This document shows positions 7,772-15,610 of a DNA stretch of 64,000 nt, in pieces. Position numbers and translations under genes: made by a program. The number at the start of each line of letters is the position of its first letter. Position 1 is the stretch's first letter. The notes below the pieces were generated by a model. The model ran no database searches, had not been told where the DNA came from, and worked only from the letters and a program-made list of their open reading frames with translations. The stretch comes from Streptomyces sp. NBC_01260 (GTDB taxonomy: Bacteria > Actinomycetota > Actinomycetes > Streptomycetales > Streptomycetaceae). The DNA is taken from positions 8,618,001 through 8,682,000 of the forward strand of contig NZ_CP108464.1 in the NCBI RefSeq assembly GCF_036226405.1, written 5' to 3'.

Positions 7772-8815
7772 TCAGTTCTGCCGCACCACCGGCACCGAGG
7801 CGCAACCGCGGAGCCTCGCGTCCCTGCGTGCCCGGCCGGGCGACGCGCCGGTTCCCACCACCCGGCCGTCGAGGACCGCGAGCCAGCCGCCGTCGGGCAG
7901 GCGGTCCTGCCCCTCTTCCGCGTCGGCGGGTTCGAGGGCCCCCAGCAATGCCGGGTCGGGGTCCTTCGGGGTGGCGGCCGCTGCCGCCCCCGGTGCTCCC
8001 GCGCGCCACTCTGCCACGGTCCGTTCGGCTCCCCGGGCACGTACCCACAGCACGTGCTGGACCACGATCAGCGGGCCGAGTGCCGTCAGGAGCGGGAACG
8101 CCCCGGTCAGCGCCCCGAGGGCGAACAGCAGACTGATGGCCGCGGACACCGCCAGCGCGATCCCGGCCGCGAGGAAACCGGCGGCCCGTCCGAAGGCCTT
8201 GTTCGCCACCAGCGGGAAGAGCACCAGGAGCAACAGGTCGCCCAGTCCGAGCGCCACGGGCGGATCGCCCCGTGTGACGGCCAGCAGCGGGGCGAACGGC
8301 AGCCCCATGACCTGGGTGGCGAACCGGTCCATGACCGAGGTGAGCCCCGTCGCCACCAGGTCGTAGCAGGCGAGCGCGCCCGCGAACCACGCGGCGTGGG
8401 CGGAGCGCATACCGCTCTGCGCCCACATGTTGGCCACTCCCACGACAGCGATCGCGAGCAGCACATCGGTGAGCACCATCACGGCGATCGGCCGGTCCGC
8501 GAACGCGCATCCGGCGGTGGCCGCGACCGAGCCGAGCGCGACCACCCACGCCCGGCCCCCGCCGAACAGGGGCGCGAGGGTGAACTGGCTTGCCGCGCAG
8601 AGAACCAGACCGAAGACGACCGCCACCGCGGCGCGGGGCAGTTCCAGATAGACCAGCGGAGCCGCCACGACCACGGCGGACACCACGGCGACGTCGGGCA
8701 GTTCGTAGCGGCCGACCGGAGGGCGGGGCATCCGGACCCGGCCGAAGTACGCGGCGCCCGCCGCCGTGATCGCGGCGACGCAGCAGTTGAGGCCCACCAG
8801 GGCGGCGGCGCTCAT
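7772..8815 (-). CDS. polytopic membrane protein with presenilin-like YD...GxGD motifs
   Basis: A 347-residue protein whose first 258 residues form about nine membrane segments and whose last 90 are a soluble Ala/Asp-rich tail. Segment 6 contains Y151-D152 (ALACYDLVATG) and segment 7 opens with G190-L-G-D193 (VALGLGDLLLLVLFP); the last segment has LTALGPLIVVQH where presenilins carry PAL. Two membrane aspartates in YD and GxGD contexts in adjacent segments are the signature of family A22 and related GxGD intramembrane aspartyl proteases. The ATG overlaps the stop of the upstream ligase gene by four bases (ATGA), so the two are translationally coupled. I infer an intramembrane protease; a non-proteolytic transporter-like role remains possible because the PAL motif is altered. 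Confidence 0.6.
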   Translation of the reverse strand: MSAAALVGLNCCVAAITAAGAAYFGRVRMPRPPVGRYELPDVAVVSAVVVAAPLVYLELPRAAVAVVFGLVLCAASQFTLAPLFGGGRAWVVALGSVAATAGCAFADRPIAVMVLTDVLLAIAVVGVANMWAQSGMRSAHAAWFAGALACYDLVATGLTSVMDRFATQVMGLPFAPLLAVTRGDPPVALGLGDLLLLVLFPLVANKAFGRAAGFLAAGIALAVSAAISLLFALGALTGAFPLLTALGPLIVVQHVLWVRARGAERTVAEWRAGAPGAAAAATPKDPDPALLGALEPADAEEGQDRLPDGGWLAVLDGRVVGTGASPGRARRDARLRGCASVPVVRQN

Positions 8816-10278
8816 GCCGGACTCGCGACGCGTACCGCGGCGGGGCGGACCGACTCGAAGGTGTGCTCCCGCAGATCGGCGCGGACCGGGCCGGTCGGTG
8901 GCATCGAGGCCAGGTCGTCGTGGAGCACGATCGCGTCCAGTGCGAGGCCAGCGGCGGTGGCCCGCTCCTCCAGCCTTCCGAGCAGACCGGCGGAGGGCAG
9001 CCGGCGGACCAGGACGTGGAGGCGCGGGCCCGGGGGCCCGTCGACCAGGGCGTAGCGCGCGGGCAGCGGGATGTCCGGCTCCGCCTCCAGCAGGTTCAGC
9101 ACCGACCAGGTGGGTACCTCGCGGCTCAGCGGACCGGTCCAGCGGCCGAGTACCGGTGAGGTCGCGGGCAAGTGGGCCAGCTCGCACGTGGTCGCGCTCT
9201 CGGGGAGCCGGACCAGGTCGCCGGTCGCGTACCGCAACAGCAGGGTGCAGTCCCGGTAGGGGACGTACGGGGTCTGGACGATGATGCCGACGGCGCCCGG
9301 TGGCGTCGGCGCGTGGGTCACGGGGTCGAGTATCTCCAGGTGCCCGAATTCGGTGGTGTGGTGCAGATGCCCCTCGGCGCACGGCGTACCGCCCGACGGC
9401 ACGGTCTCGGTCATCATGTACGAGGTGGAGACCTTGGCGCCCAGGGCCGCCGCGGCCCGCTCCCTCAGCGGATCGGAGAGCACTTCGCCGCCCACACCGA
9501 TGGACTCGAGGCCGAAGTCCGATGGCTTCCAGCCGCTCCGCTCCGCCTCTTCGACGAGGGCGGAGAGGTAGGACGCGGAGACCGTCAGGTGGGTGATCTG
9601 CGGCGCCTTGCCGCGCAATCCGAGAGGGGCGGCGAGCCGGTCCAGCGCCACCGCCGGGTCCACAGTGCCGATCTGGACGAACGAGGCGCCGATCCGGGTC
9701 ACCGACTCCTCCACGTTGAGCAGCGGCAGGGTCGCCCGGGAGCACCCCGCGTACGCGATGGTGTGACGGGGGCGCAGACCCATGCCGAGGACGGCCGAGA
9801 CCGTGCTCATGGCCACCGCGATCTCCACCTCGGCCCGGGAGTACCAGACAGCCGTGGGGGTGCCGCTCGTCCCCGTGGTGAGCGCCATCAGCGCGGGAGC
9901 GGAAGCGGCGGACACGAAGGCCGCCGGCAGGCTGCGCAGGGCCGCCTTCGATGTGACCGGCACCTGGTCCCAGGTGTCCGGTGTGAGTGTGCGCGGGTCG
10001 AGCGCCAGGCTGACGAACGTCCGGCGGTAGTAGGCCGTGTGCTGGGCGGCGGCCCGAGCTGTCGCCCGCAGACTGCGCTCGGTCACGGTACGCCGTACGG
10101 CGGGGTCGACGGCCCCTGCCTGGCCGGGCAGCAGGGCCGAGTCCGCGCCCGGCTCGCCGAACTCCGCGAGGGTCGCGATCAGGTCCCGGGCGATGCGCTC
10201 CAGGTCCTGTGGGCGGATGCGGCGGTTGCGCAGGATCGCCGCGCCGTATCGGAGCTGGCTGAGCGCGGTTGCGAACAA
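8812..10278 (-). CDS. PaaK-like adenylate-forming enzyme (phenylacetate-CoA ligase family)
   Basis: Cytoplasmic 488-residue member of the PaaK branch of adenylate-forming enzymes, expected to activate a carboxylate with ATP to an acyl-AMP and possibly pass it to a thiol or amine. The nucleotide loop is LTTGTSGTPTAVW; later come IGVGGEVLS, TSYMMTETVPSG (substrate/adenine loop) and LLRYATGDLVRL (the ATP-ribose aspartate). The C-terminal lysine loop typical of ANL ligases is not obvious. TTG at 10278 is chosen because AGGAGG lies six bases upstream. The gene follows a 22-codon peptide gene and a strong hairpin and overlaps the membrane protein gene downstream, suggesting that it modifies a peptide or lipid made in this unit. 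The true substrate is unknown. Confidence 0.75.
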   Translation of the reverse strand: MFATALSQLRYGAAILRNRRIRPQDLERIARDLIATLAEFGEPGADSALLPGQAGAVDPAVRRTVTERSLRATARAAAQHTAYYRRTFVSLALDPRTLTPDTWDQVPVTSKAALRSLPAAFVSAASAPALMALTTGTSGTPTAVWYSRAEVEIAVAMSTVSAVLGMGLRPRHTIAYAGCSRATLPLLNVEESVTRIGASFVQIGTVDPAVALDRLAAPLGLRGKAPQITHLTVSASYLSALVEEAERSGWKPSDFGLESIGVGGEVLSDPLRERAAAALGAKVSTSYMMTETVPSGGTPCAEGHLHHTTEFGHLEILDPVTHAPTPPGAVGIIVQTPYVPYRDCTLLLRYATGDLVRLPESATTCELAHLPATSPVLGRWTGPLSREVPTWSVLNLLEAEPDIPLPARYALVDGPPGPRLHVLVRRLPSAGLLGRLEERATAAGLALDAIVLHDDLASMPPTGPVRADLREHTFESVRPAAVRVASPA

Positions 10279-10292
10279 GGGAGCCTCCTGAC

Positions 10293-10324
10293 GCCTGGAC
10301 CGGGGCTGAACTCCCGGTCCAGGC
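10293..10324 (-). promoter_or_regulatory. perfect 12-bp hairpin between peptide and ligase genes
   Basis: Arms gcctggaccggg (10293-10304) and cccggtccaggc (10313-10324) pair perfectly around an eight-base loop. It sits 13 bases after the stop of the micropeptide and before the ligase ribosome site. There is no U tract. Such hairpins between a short precursor gene and a following enzyme gene often give partial termination or protect the upstream mRNA, so that much more peptide than enzyme is made. Confidence 0.75.
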
Positions 10325-10337
10325 CGGGGCTGATCCG

Positions 10338-10406
10338 TCAGACCATGCTGGCGAACATCGCCGCTGTGAGCGTGCTGAAGGCGTACTTGACGTAGTGCTT
10401 GACCAT
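10338..10406 (-). CDS. 22-residue hydrophobic micropeptide
   Basis: A very short gene starting ATG at 10406 with an extended purine-rich ribosome site (GGAGAAGGGAGATCCACC) just upstream. The product begins MVKHYVKYAF and ends MFASMV. It has two lysines and a histidine in the first seven residues and then an almost uncharged Ala/Met/Phe/Ser/Thr segment, i.e. a membrane-seeking amphipathic peptide. No signal-peptidase site or lanthipeptide-style leader is seen. The gene stands first in a unit with an adenylating enzyme and a putative intramembrane protease, which makes a peptide precursor or signalling peptide the best guess; a membrane toxin or a leader peptide for attenuation are alternatives. 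Its reality rests on the ribosome site, the context and the hairpin, not on homology. Confidence 0.6.
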   Translation of the reverse strand: MVKHYVKYAFSTLTAAMFASMV

Positions 10407-10754
10407 GGTGGATCTCCCTTCTCCGGGCCGTCCCTCAGGGCGGCTGGGCTCCATGTGGCGCACTCCCGGCCGAGGACGGCCGATCGATGAACGAGACATT
10501 AGAGGAGGGGAGTTGATGTCTCAACGGTCTCTTCCGACTTACTGGCGGTCAGCAGGAATTTCCCGGCCGGAGGCTCACCCCGACCGGCAGGCTTTCCCGG
10601 CTGCCAGGCCTCCCCGGCCGGAACCCTGACGGCCTCGCGGGCACAGCGGTGGCGAGAAGCGAGAACCGGATCAGGCACACGCGGAGCTTCGTCCCCGCCG
10701 TGTCACGCGCTCACGAGACACCTACGTATTCGGCGTTTCGCCAGAAGGGGGCCC
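10407..10754. other. upstream region of the micropeptide unit, with an IS-end-like motif
   Basis: A 348-base space that must contain the promoter of the micropeptide unit (minus strand). At 10511-10525 lies agttgatgtctcaac, an inverted repeat GTTGA-4-TCAAC, followed at the same spacing by ttccg; the same block recurs at 59674-59699. No coding sequence is recognised. Confidence 0.4.
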
Positions 10755-11420
10755 CTACGGGACGTCAGACCGGCGGCGCGCGAGAAGGAGTCCCCCGAGC
10801 CTGCTCTCGGCTGAGGCAAGAGTCCTCTGTGTCTCGACGGCGAAGCCGGCATCGTTGAGCCAAGCAGCCAATTGGCTGGGCCGGCGGCGATGGACGCAGA
10901 TCTTCATCGGGTGGCCGCCGTACCCCTGCGTCTTCAGCTCCGGCTCGTCCCCGACGTGGAAACTGAGCAGCAGTGGGCCACCGGGCCTCAGTACTCGCCG
11001 GAAGTGCGTGAGGACCGAACTCATCTCGTCGTCGGGGACGTGGATGAGCGAGTACCAGGCGACCAGGCCGGCCATGGAGCGATCGGCGAGGTTGAGCGCC
11101 GTCATGGACCCGAGGTCGAACCGCAGGCCGGGGTGATCGCGCCGGGCCACCTCGATCATCCCGGGGGAGAGGTCGATCCCGAACGCGTCCACGCCCAGTT
11201 CGCACAGGTGGGCGGCGATCCTCCCCGGTCCGCACCCCACGTCCGCAACCGGGCCCCCGCCGTTCGTGCGCACCAGGCGGGCGAACAGCGCCAGGAAAGC
11301 GCGCTCCTCGGGCGTCTCATCCAGAAGGTTCCGCACCTGGTCCGCATAGCTGTCAGCCACGGTGTCGTAGGACGTCCGGGTGTCTTCCAGCCAGTTGTCA
11401 GTGTTCAGTCCATTTCCCAC
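10755..11420 (-). CDS. class I SAM-dependent methyltransferase
   Basis: A 221-residue cytoplasmic methyltransferase with the Rossmann-type motifs: YDTVADSYADQV near the start, motif I VADVGCGPGR (about 58-67), an acidic strand end FGIDLSPGM (D pairs with the ribose of SAM), the motif IV region GLVAWYSLIHVP and RVLRPGGPLLLSF. This is the UbiE/Methyltransf_11-25 type acting on small molecules; the substrate is not predictable. It is upstream of, and in the same direction as, the micropeptide unit, but 348 bases separate them, so co-transcription is doubtful. GTG or ATG alternatives exist at the start (MGNGLNTDNW). Confidence 0.85.
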   Translation of the reverse strand: MGNGLNTDNWLEDTRTSYDTVADSYADQVRNLLDETPEERAFLALFARLVRTNGGGPVADVGCGPGRIAAHLCELGVDAFGIDLSPGMIEVARRDHPGLRFDLGSMTALNLADRSMAGLVAWYSLIHVPDDEMSSVLTHFRRVLRPGGPLLLSFHVGDEPELKTQGYGGHPMKICVHRRRPSQLAAWLNDAGFAVETQRTLASAESRLGGLLLARRRSDVP

Positions 11421-11736
11421 GACGACAGGCTATCCAGCAGCCCGAAGGAAGGGAGGTGATCGGCTGGTTCGGAGAACGGTTGGTGCGCGCGCACGGGCAC
11501 ATGGCGGCGGCAGCCGCCAACAGCCCAGCCAGCCGCCGCTTGAGCAGTGGTTGATCCGGATGCCGTGACAATCCGGCCGGCCGACCGTCCGCCCCGGTGA
11601 TGACCACCGACGATCACCATTCGTGAAAGGTGTCGGGCCGCTGATCCCTCCGCTCGGGGATCGTGTGCCCGCGCTGTCGTCCGCGCGGAGCGCGGCCGAT
11701 TCGCTCGGGGTGAGTACAGCTGAATAGGGACTGATG
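11421..11736. other. divergent promoter region
   Basis: Space between the methyltransferase (minus) and the dehydrogenase pair (plus). No coding sequence recognised; the operator at its right end is listed separately. Confidence 0.4.
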
Positions 11737-11763
11737 GACATCGGACGTAAGATGTCCGATGTC
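11737..11763 (+). promoter_or_regulatory. perfect inverted-repeat operator upstream of the dehydrogenase pair
   Basis: Arms gacatcggac (11737-11746) and gtccgatgtc (11754-11763) are exact inverted repeats separated by seven bases, ending 31 bases before the ATG of the first Gfo/Idh gene. ACATCGGAC-type palindromes upstream of sugar and polyol genes in streptomycetes fit GntR (FadR/FCD) regulators; no such regulator gene is in the neighbourhood, so it would be encoded elsewhere. Confidence 0.7.
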
Positions 11764-11794
11764 TTAGATTTGGTCATCGAGTGAGGAGTCGCGG

Positions 11795-12841
11795 ATGAGC
11801 CCCGTCCCAGTGCCCGGAGAGAAGAGGTCGCGCGGCCCCGGACAGCAGGGAAGCGACCACCGTGTGGCTGTCATCGGTGCGGGCGCCATCGCCCGCGATC
11901 ACGTCACCGCGCTCGCGGACGTTCCAGGACTGCGACTGGCCCATGTCGTCGACCGGCATCCCGAACGGGCCGCCGCGCTGGCCGCTCTCGCCGAGGGCGC
12001 CACATGGTCCACCGATCCGGCGACCGCGTGGTCCGACGGCGTTGACGTCACCGCCGTGTGCACCTCTCCCGAGTCACACACCGAACTCTCCGTGGCCGCC
12101 CTCGAGGCAGGCAGGGCGGTCCTGTTGGAGAAGCCCGCCGCGCTGAAGGTGGCCGACGTCGACCGGATCCTCGCGGCCGCGAGGACTGCCGGCCGGCCCC
12201 TGCTCGTAGCTCAGACGGCTCGCTTCCAGCCCGTCCACCTGGAGATCGCCCAAGCGGTCGCCGAAGGCGCGATCGGCACGCCCCGGCTGGCACACCTCAC
12301 CTGGTACACCGGGCATGTCTGGCCGGGCGGCTGGCGGGGCTGGCAACTGGACCCCTCCCGCTCCGGAGGACATGTCGCCCATAACGGCGTGCACGCCCTC
12401 GACCTGCTGACCTGGCTCATGGACGACGAACCGGTCCGGGTGTTCGCCCGCCCCTGCCGCACGTGGTCATCCGGGATGCCGACCCCCGACAGCTTCCAGA
12501 TCCTCGTACGCTTCGCCGGCGGTGCTCTCGCCACCATTGAGCTGTGCTACGCCCTCGTCGCACGCGGCACGTTCGTCCGCAGACTCATGCTCTCCGGCAC
12601 GGCCGGTACCCTGCACCACAGCAGCGAGGACGAGCCGCGAGCGCACTCCGCGTCGCCCGTCGCCCCCGCTTCGATCGAGGGCGCGATGACCGAGCAGACC
12701 AGACACCTGCGCGACGTGCTCGACGGCGTCGCGGCCCCGCTGACCGCACCTCACCAAGTGCGTGCTGCCCTCGCCGCCGCGTTGGCGGCGCAGCTCAGTG
12801 CGGACGAAGGCCGCCCCGTCGACGTAAAGGAGGTCTGCTGA
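11795..12841 (+). CDS. Gfo/Idh/MocA family oxidoreductase
   Basis: NAD(P)-dependent dehydrogenase of 348 residues, probably acting on a sugar, sugar acid or inositol. After about 20 polar residues comes the Rossmann glycine motif VAVIGAGAIARDH, then VCTSPESH, the cofactor/substrate motif LLEKPAAL (with the conserved lysine) and GGHVAHNGVHALDLLTWLM, whose His-x3-Asp arrangement is the expected catalytic region. GAGGAGTCGCGG precedes the ATG. The next gene starts one base after its stop and encodes a paralogue, so the two form an operon that may act on consecutive or related substrates. A perfect palindrome at 11737-11763 probably controls it. Confidence 0.88.
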   Translation: MSPVPVPGEKRSRGPGQQGSDHRVAVIGAGAIARDHVTALADVPGLRLAHVVDRHPERAAALAALAEGATWSTDPATAWSDGVDVTAVCTSPESHTELSVAALEAGRAVLLEKPAALKVADVDRILAAARTAGRPLLVAQTARFQPVHLEIAQAVAEGAIGTPRLAHLTWYTGHVWPGGWRGWQLDPSRSGGHVAHNGVHALDLLTWLMDDEPVRVFARPCRTWSSGMPTPDSFQILVRFAGGALATIELCYALVARGTFVRRLMLSGTAGTLHHSSEDEPRAHSASPVAPASIEGAMTEQTRHLRDVLDGVAAPLTAPHQVRAALAAALAAQLSADEGRPVDVKEVC

Positions 12842-12842
12842 A

Positions 12843-13904
12843 ATGAGAATCCTCATCGCATCCGGGGTGCGGCACGCCCGTGACTACGTGCCGCTGCTGA
12901 GGTCGATGCCCGGCATCGAGGTCGTCGGCTGCGCCGACACCGCCGACAGTCCGTTCGCCGAGGACAGCGCAGCCCTCGCGGGCGCGACGGGCATTCCGCT
13001 GCTCGACCTGGACCAGGGCCTTGCCCGCTGCGACATCGCCCTCGTGTGCAGCGAGCCCACACGCCACGTCGACCTCGCGGTGAGAGCGCTCGAAGCGGAC
13101 CGGCACGTGCTCGTCGACAAGCCTGCCGCGACCGACACGCGTGGCGCACAGCGCCTGTGGGACGCCGCCGACCGCTCGCGCGGGCTGCTCAGTGCCGTGC
13201 ACCGCCTCCACTCTCCACAGATCGCTCGTGCCCGGCGCATCGTGGACTCCGGTGCGATCGGCCTGCCCCTCGCCGTCGATGCGGAGTGGCTCGCGGCCGG
13301 CGGGCTCGACGGAGCCACCGTCGAGCGCCCCGAACTGGTCTGCGACCCCGCCCTGTCCGGCGGCGGCGAACTGATGAACTTCGGGTGGTATCCGGCCCTG
13401 GCGATCCGGCACCTGACCGGCCTGGAGGTGGAGGAGGTCGTCGCCTTCAGCAGCGCCGCACCCCATGCGCCGCTCTTCGACGGCCCGCACGGCGCCCACG
13501 GAGTCGAGGACGCGGCCGTTCTCTCGCTCAGGCTGCGCAATGGAGTGGTGGCAACAGCCACCGTGGCCCGCACACCCGCCGGCGTCGGCCCGGCCCCCGT
13601 CTCGTCCACCGTGCGCGTCCTCGGCTCGCACGGCCACGTACTCGCCGACGAGGACGCTCCCTCGGTCGCCGTGCGCGCGGCGGACGGCTACAGCGTCTCC
13701 CGCCCGGTCGGCGGGCCGGCCGGGGCGACGGCGCTGCGGCGGCTGTTCACCGAGTTCTGCGACGACATCCGCTACGCGCGCACCCCGTTGGTGACGGCGG
13801 CCGATATTCACGCGGCCGTCGCGGTGGTCGAGGCCGCGCTGTCCTCCGCGCGCGAGGACGGTGTCCCTGTCGCCCCCGCCGTCCGTGCTACGGGCGTGGC
13901 CTGA
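12843..13904 (+). CDS. Gfo/Idh/MocA family oxidoreductase, second of pair
   Basis: A 353-residue paralogue of the preceding protein, translationally coupled (AAAGGAGG lies inside the end of the upstream gene). It keeps LVCSEPTRH, VLVDKPAATD (the conserved lysine in the EKP-type motif, here DKP) and a GGGELMNFGWYPALAIRHL catalytic segment. The N-terminus reads MRILIASGVRHARDYVPLL, so the usual GxGxxG dinucleotide loop is degenerate, as in some Gfo/Idh subfamilies. Together with its partner it probably oxidises or epimerises a sugar-derived substrate; no transporter or kinase is adjacent to say which. Confidence 0.85.
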   Translation: MRILIASGVRHARDYVPLLRSMPGIEVVGCADTADSPFAEDSAALAGATGIPLLDLDQGLARCDIALVCSEPTRHVDLAVRALEADRHVLVDKPAATDTRGAQRLWDAADRSRGLLSAVHRLHSPQIARARRIVDSGAIGLPLAVDAEWLAAGGLDGATVERPELVCDPALSGGGELMNFGWYPALAIRHLTGLEVEEVVAFSSAAPHAPLFDGPHGAHGVEDAAVLSLRLRNGVVATATVARTPAGVGPAPVSSTVRVLGSHGHVLADEDAPSVAVRAADGYSVSRPVGGPAGATALRRLFTEFCDDIRYARTPLVTAADIHAAVAVVEAALSSAREDGVPVAPAVRATGVA

Positions 13905-14091
13905 CGGGCTTGCGCGCTGGGCGTCGATTCATCGGCCTGGACAGACGATCTCGCCTGCGGCGTCGACCGGAGCCTGGAGTTTGTAGCCGCGCAGGCTCCT
14001 GTCCGGGAACTACCTGTTTCTCCTGATTGCGCGGCAACCCTCGGAGTGGGGAACCGCACCGCCACCGACGTGTTTGTCGTCGAAGGCGGTG

Positions 14092-14132
14092 CCCGGTGAA
14101 CTCCGCCCCGCCCGGGGGCGGAGTTCACCGGG
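14092..14132. terminator. strong bidirectional terminator hairpin
   Basis: An 18-base arm cccggtgaactccgcccc (14092-14109) is followed after five bases by its exact complement (14115-14132). It lies between the convergent dehydrogenase operon (ending 13904) and the PAP2 gene (ending 14210) and can serve both. Nothing else is recognisable in the 305-base gap. Confidence 0.8.
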
Positions 14133-14209
14133 CGACCCGCCGTGTCCTCGCCCCGGCCGCCCAGACCCTCTTGCGACTGGAGCCCGTACGACTCCCGATG
14201 GGACATGAC

Positions 14210-15610
14210 TCAAACCGGTTCGGGCAGCGGTTCCGGCTGTCGCGCTGGGACGATCTTCGGTTCCCACCGTTCGGTGGTCCGTACGTAGCCGTGGATCACC
14301 GAGGCCATCGCCAGAATGAGAAGTGGACCAAACACCCACGGATGGTTGGCCATCTCCATCGACAGATAGCGATAGGACACCAGGAGCGCAGCGAAGACCG
14401 TTGCACCGTAGACGACCAACTGGATTCCGGCCCGGTCCCAGCCGCGAGCGAGCGAGCGCAGGGCCGCCTCGATCGTGAGCGTGAACACCACGCCGGCAAT
14501 GATGTCCGCACCGTAGTGATAGCCGAAGCCCAGCGTTGCGCCGAGTGTGGCGATCAGCCAGAAGGCGCCTGCGAATTGGAGAGTGCGAGGGCCCTTGCGG
14601 GAATGGATGAAGATGGCGGTCGCCCATGCCGTGTGCAGACTGGGCATGCAGTTGCGTGGCGTGATCTCGTCGAATGACATGTGGTGTGGGGCAATGACCG
14701 GCGGCGTCGTGTTCGGCCAGAGGTTGGACACCGCCCAGTGTCCGCCGTCGGCGCCGTAGGCGAAGATCGGCCCGACCACCGGGAAGAGCACGTAGATGCC
14801 CGGCCCGAGGAGGCCGATGACGAGGAAGGTGCGCACCAGGTGATGGCCGGGGAAGCGGCGGTCGGCCGCCACGTTACGCAGCTGGTAGATCGCGACGACG
14901 ACCGCGGCCACCGCCAGCTGTGTGTAGACGGAGTCGAGAAAGCGGGCCCCGATCGGGCCGGTGGCGGTAACCATCCGGCCTACCAGCCACGACGGGTTGC
15001 CCAGCGCGTGATCGGCGGTTGCCACGTACTGGTCGAGCACTTCCGGGCGGGTCTTCGACGTGATGAGCAGCCAGGTGTCGCCGGTCTTGCGGCCGGCCAC
15101 CAGCAGCAGGCCCAGCCCGACGCCCTTGAGCAGCAGAACACGTTCCGCGCCTGTGCGGCGCGTGACAGCGATGACCGCGTAGCCCACAATCACCCACAAC
15201 GCGCCATTGCCGAAGGGATGGCCCTGGGTCACCTCGGCGTCGGCCGCCCACCGCACCAGCAGAATGGTGACGTCGATTCCTATCGCGACACCGACCGCGA
15301 TGAACCGTTGCCGCCAGGTGAGCACCACCATCATCAAGCCCATGCTGGCGTAGAGCAGGAAGCCCGATTGAGGGGCGACTATGACCTCTTGCGCCTGGGT
15401 GGTGATCGGCCCCGGCAGGCCGTAGTGACGTGCGGCGATCTCCAGCGCGATGAGGAAACCGAGCGTCACCACACCCGCTGTGGCCCACAGTATCGCTCGT
15501 GGTCCACGCCACGCGGCGAACGTGGTTCTGCTGGTTATTCGCGAAAACACCCGCGATGCTATAGGTATCAATTGTTTGGCCGATTTGTTAGATGTTAGTT
15601 GATAAGTCAC
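14210..15610 (-). CDS. polytopic PAP2-superfamily membrane protein (Aur1/Ipt-like)
   Basis: A 466-residue membrane protein with roughly ten to eleven hydrophobic segments. Near residue 305-340 it carries the PAP2 phosphoesterase region: RNCMPSLHTAWA (histidine motif) and later GFGYHYGADIIAG, in the spacing of Aur1/inositolphosphotransferase-like PAP2 proteins. It probably transfers or hydrolyses a phospho-group on a membrane lipid at the outer face. The longest frame opens with GTG at 15610 in AT-rich DNA with no good ribosome site; a later start around residues 20-35 is possible. It stands alone, with its promoter presumably in the AT-rich patch at 15545-15605. Confidence 0.75.
   Translation of the reverse strand: MTYQLTSNKSAKQLIPIASRVFSRITSRTTFAAWRGPRAILWATAGVVTLGFLIALEIAARHYGLPGPITTQAQEVIVAPQSGFLLYASMGLMMVVLTWRQRFIAVGVAIGIDVTILLVRWAADAEVTQGHPFGNGALWVIVGYAVIAVTRRTGAERVLLLKGVGLGLLLVAGRKTGDTWLLITSKTRPEVLDQYVATADHALGNPSWLVGRMVTATGPIGARFLDSVYTQLAVAAVVVAIYQLRNVAADRRFPGHHLVRTFLVIGLLGPGIYVLFPVVGPIFAYGADGGHWAVSNLWPNTTPPVIAPHHMSFDEITPRNCMPSLHTAWATAIFIHSRKGPRTLQFAGAFWLIATLGATLGFGYHYGADIIAGVVFTLTIEAALRSLARGWDRAGIQLVVYGATVFAALLVSYRYLSMEMANHPWVFGPLLILAMASVIHGYVRTTERWEPKIVPARQPEPLPEPV

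Noticed and set aside
8812..10278. Assignment of the ligase to phenylacetate catabolism (paaK)
   Set aside because: No paa genes nearby; the context with a micropeptide and membrane protein and the divergent C-terminus argue against it.
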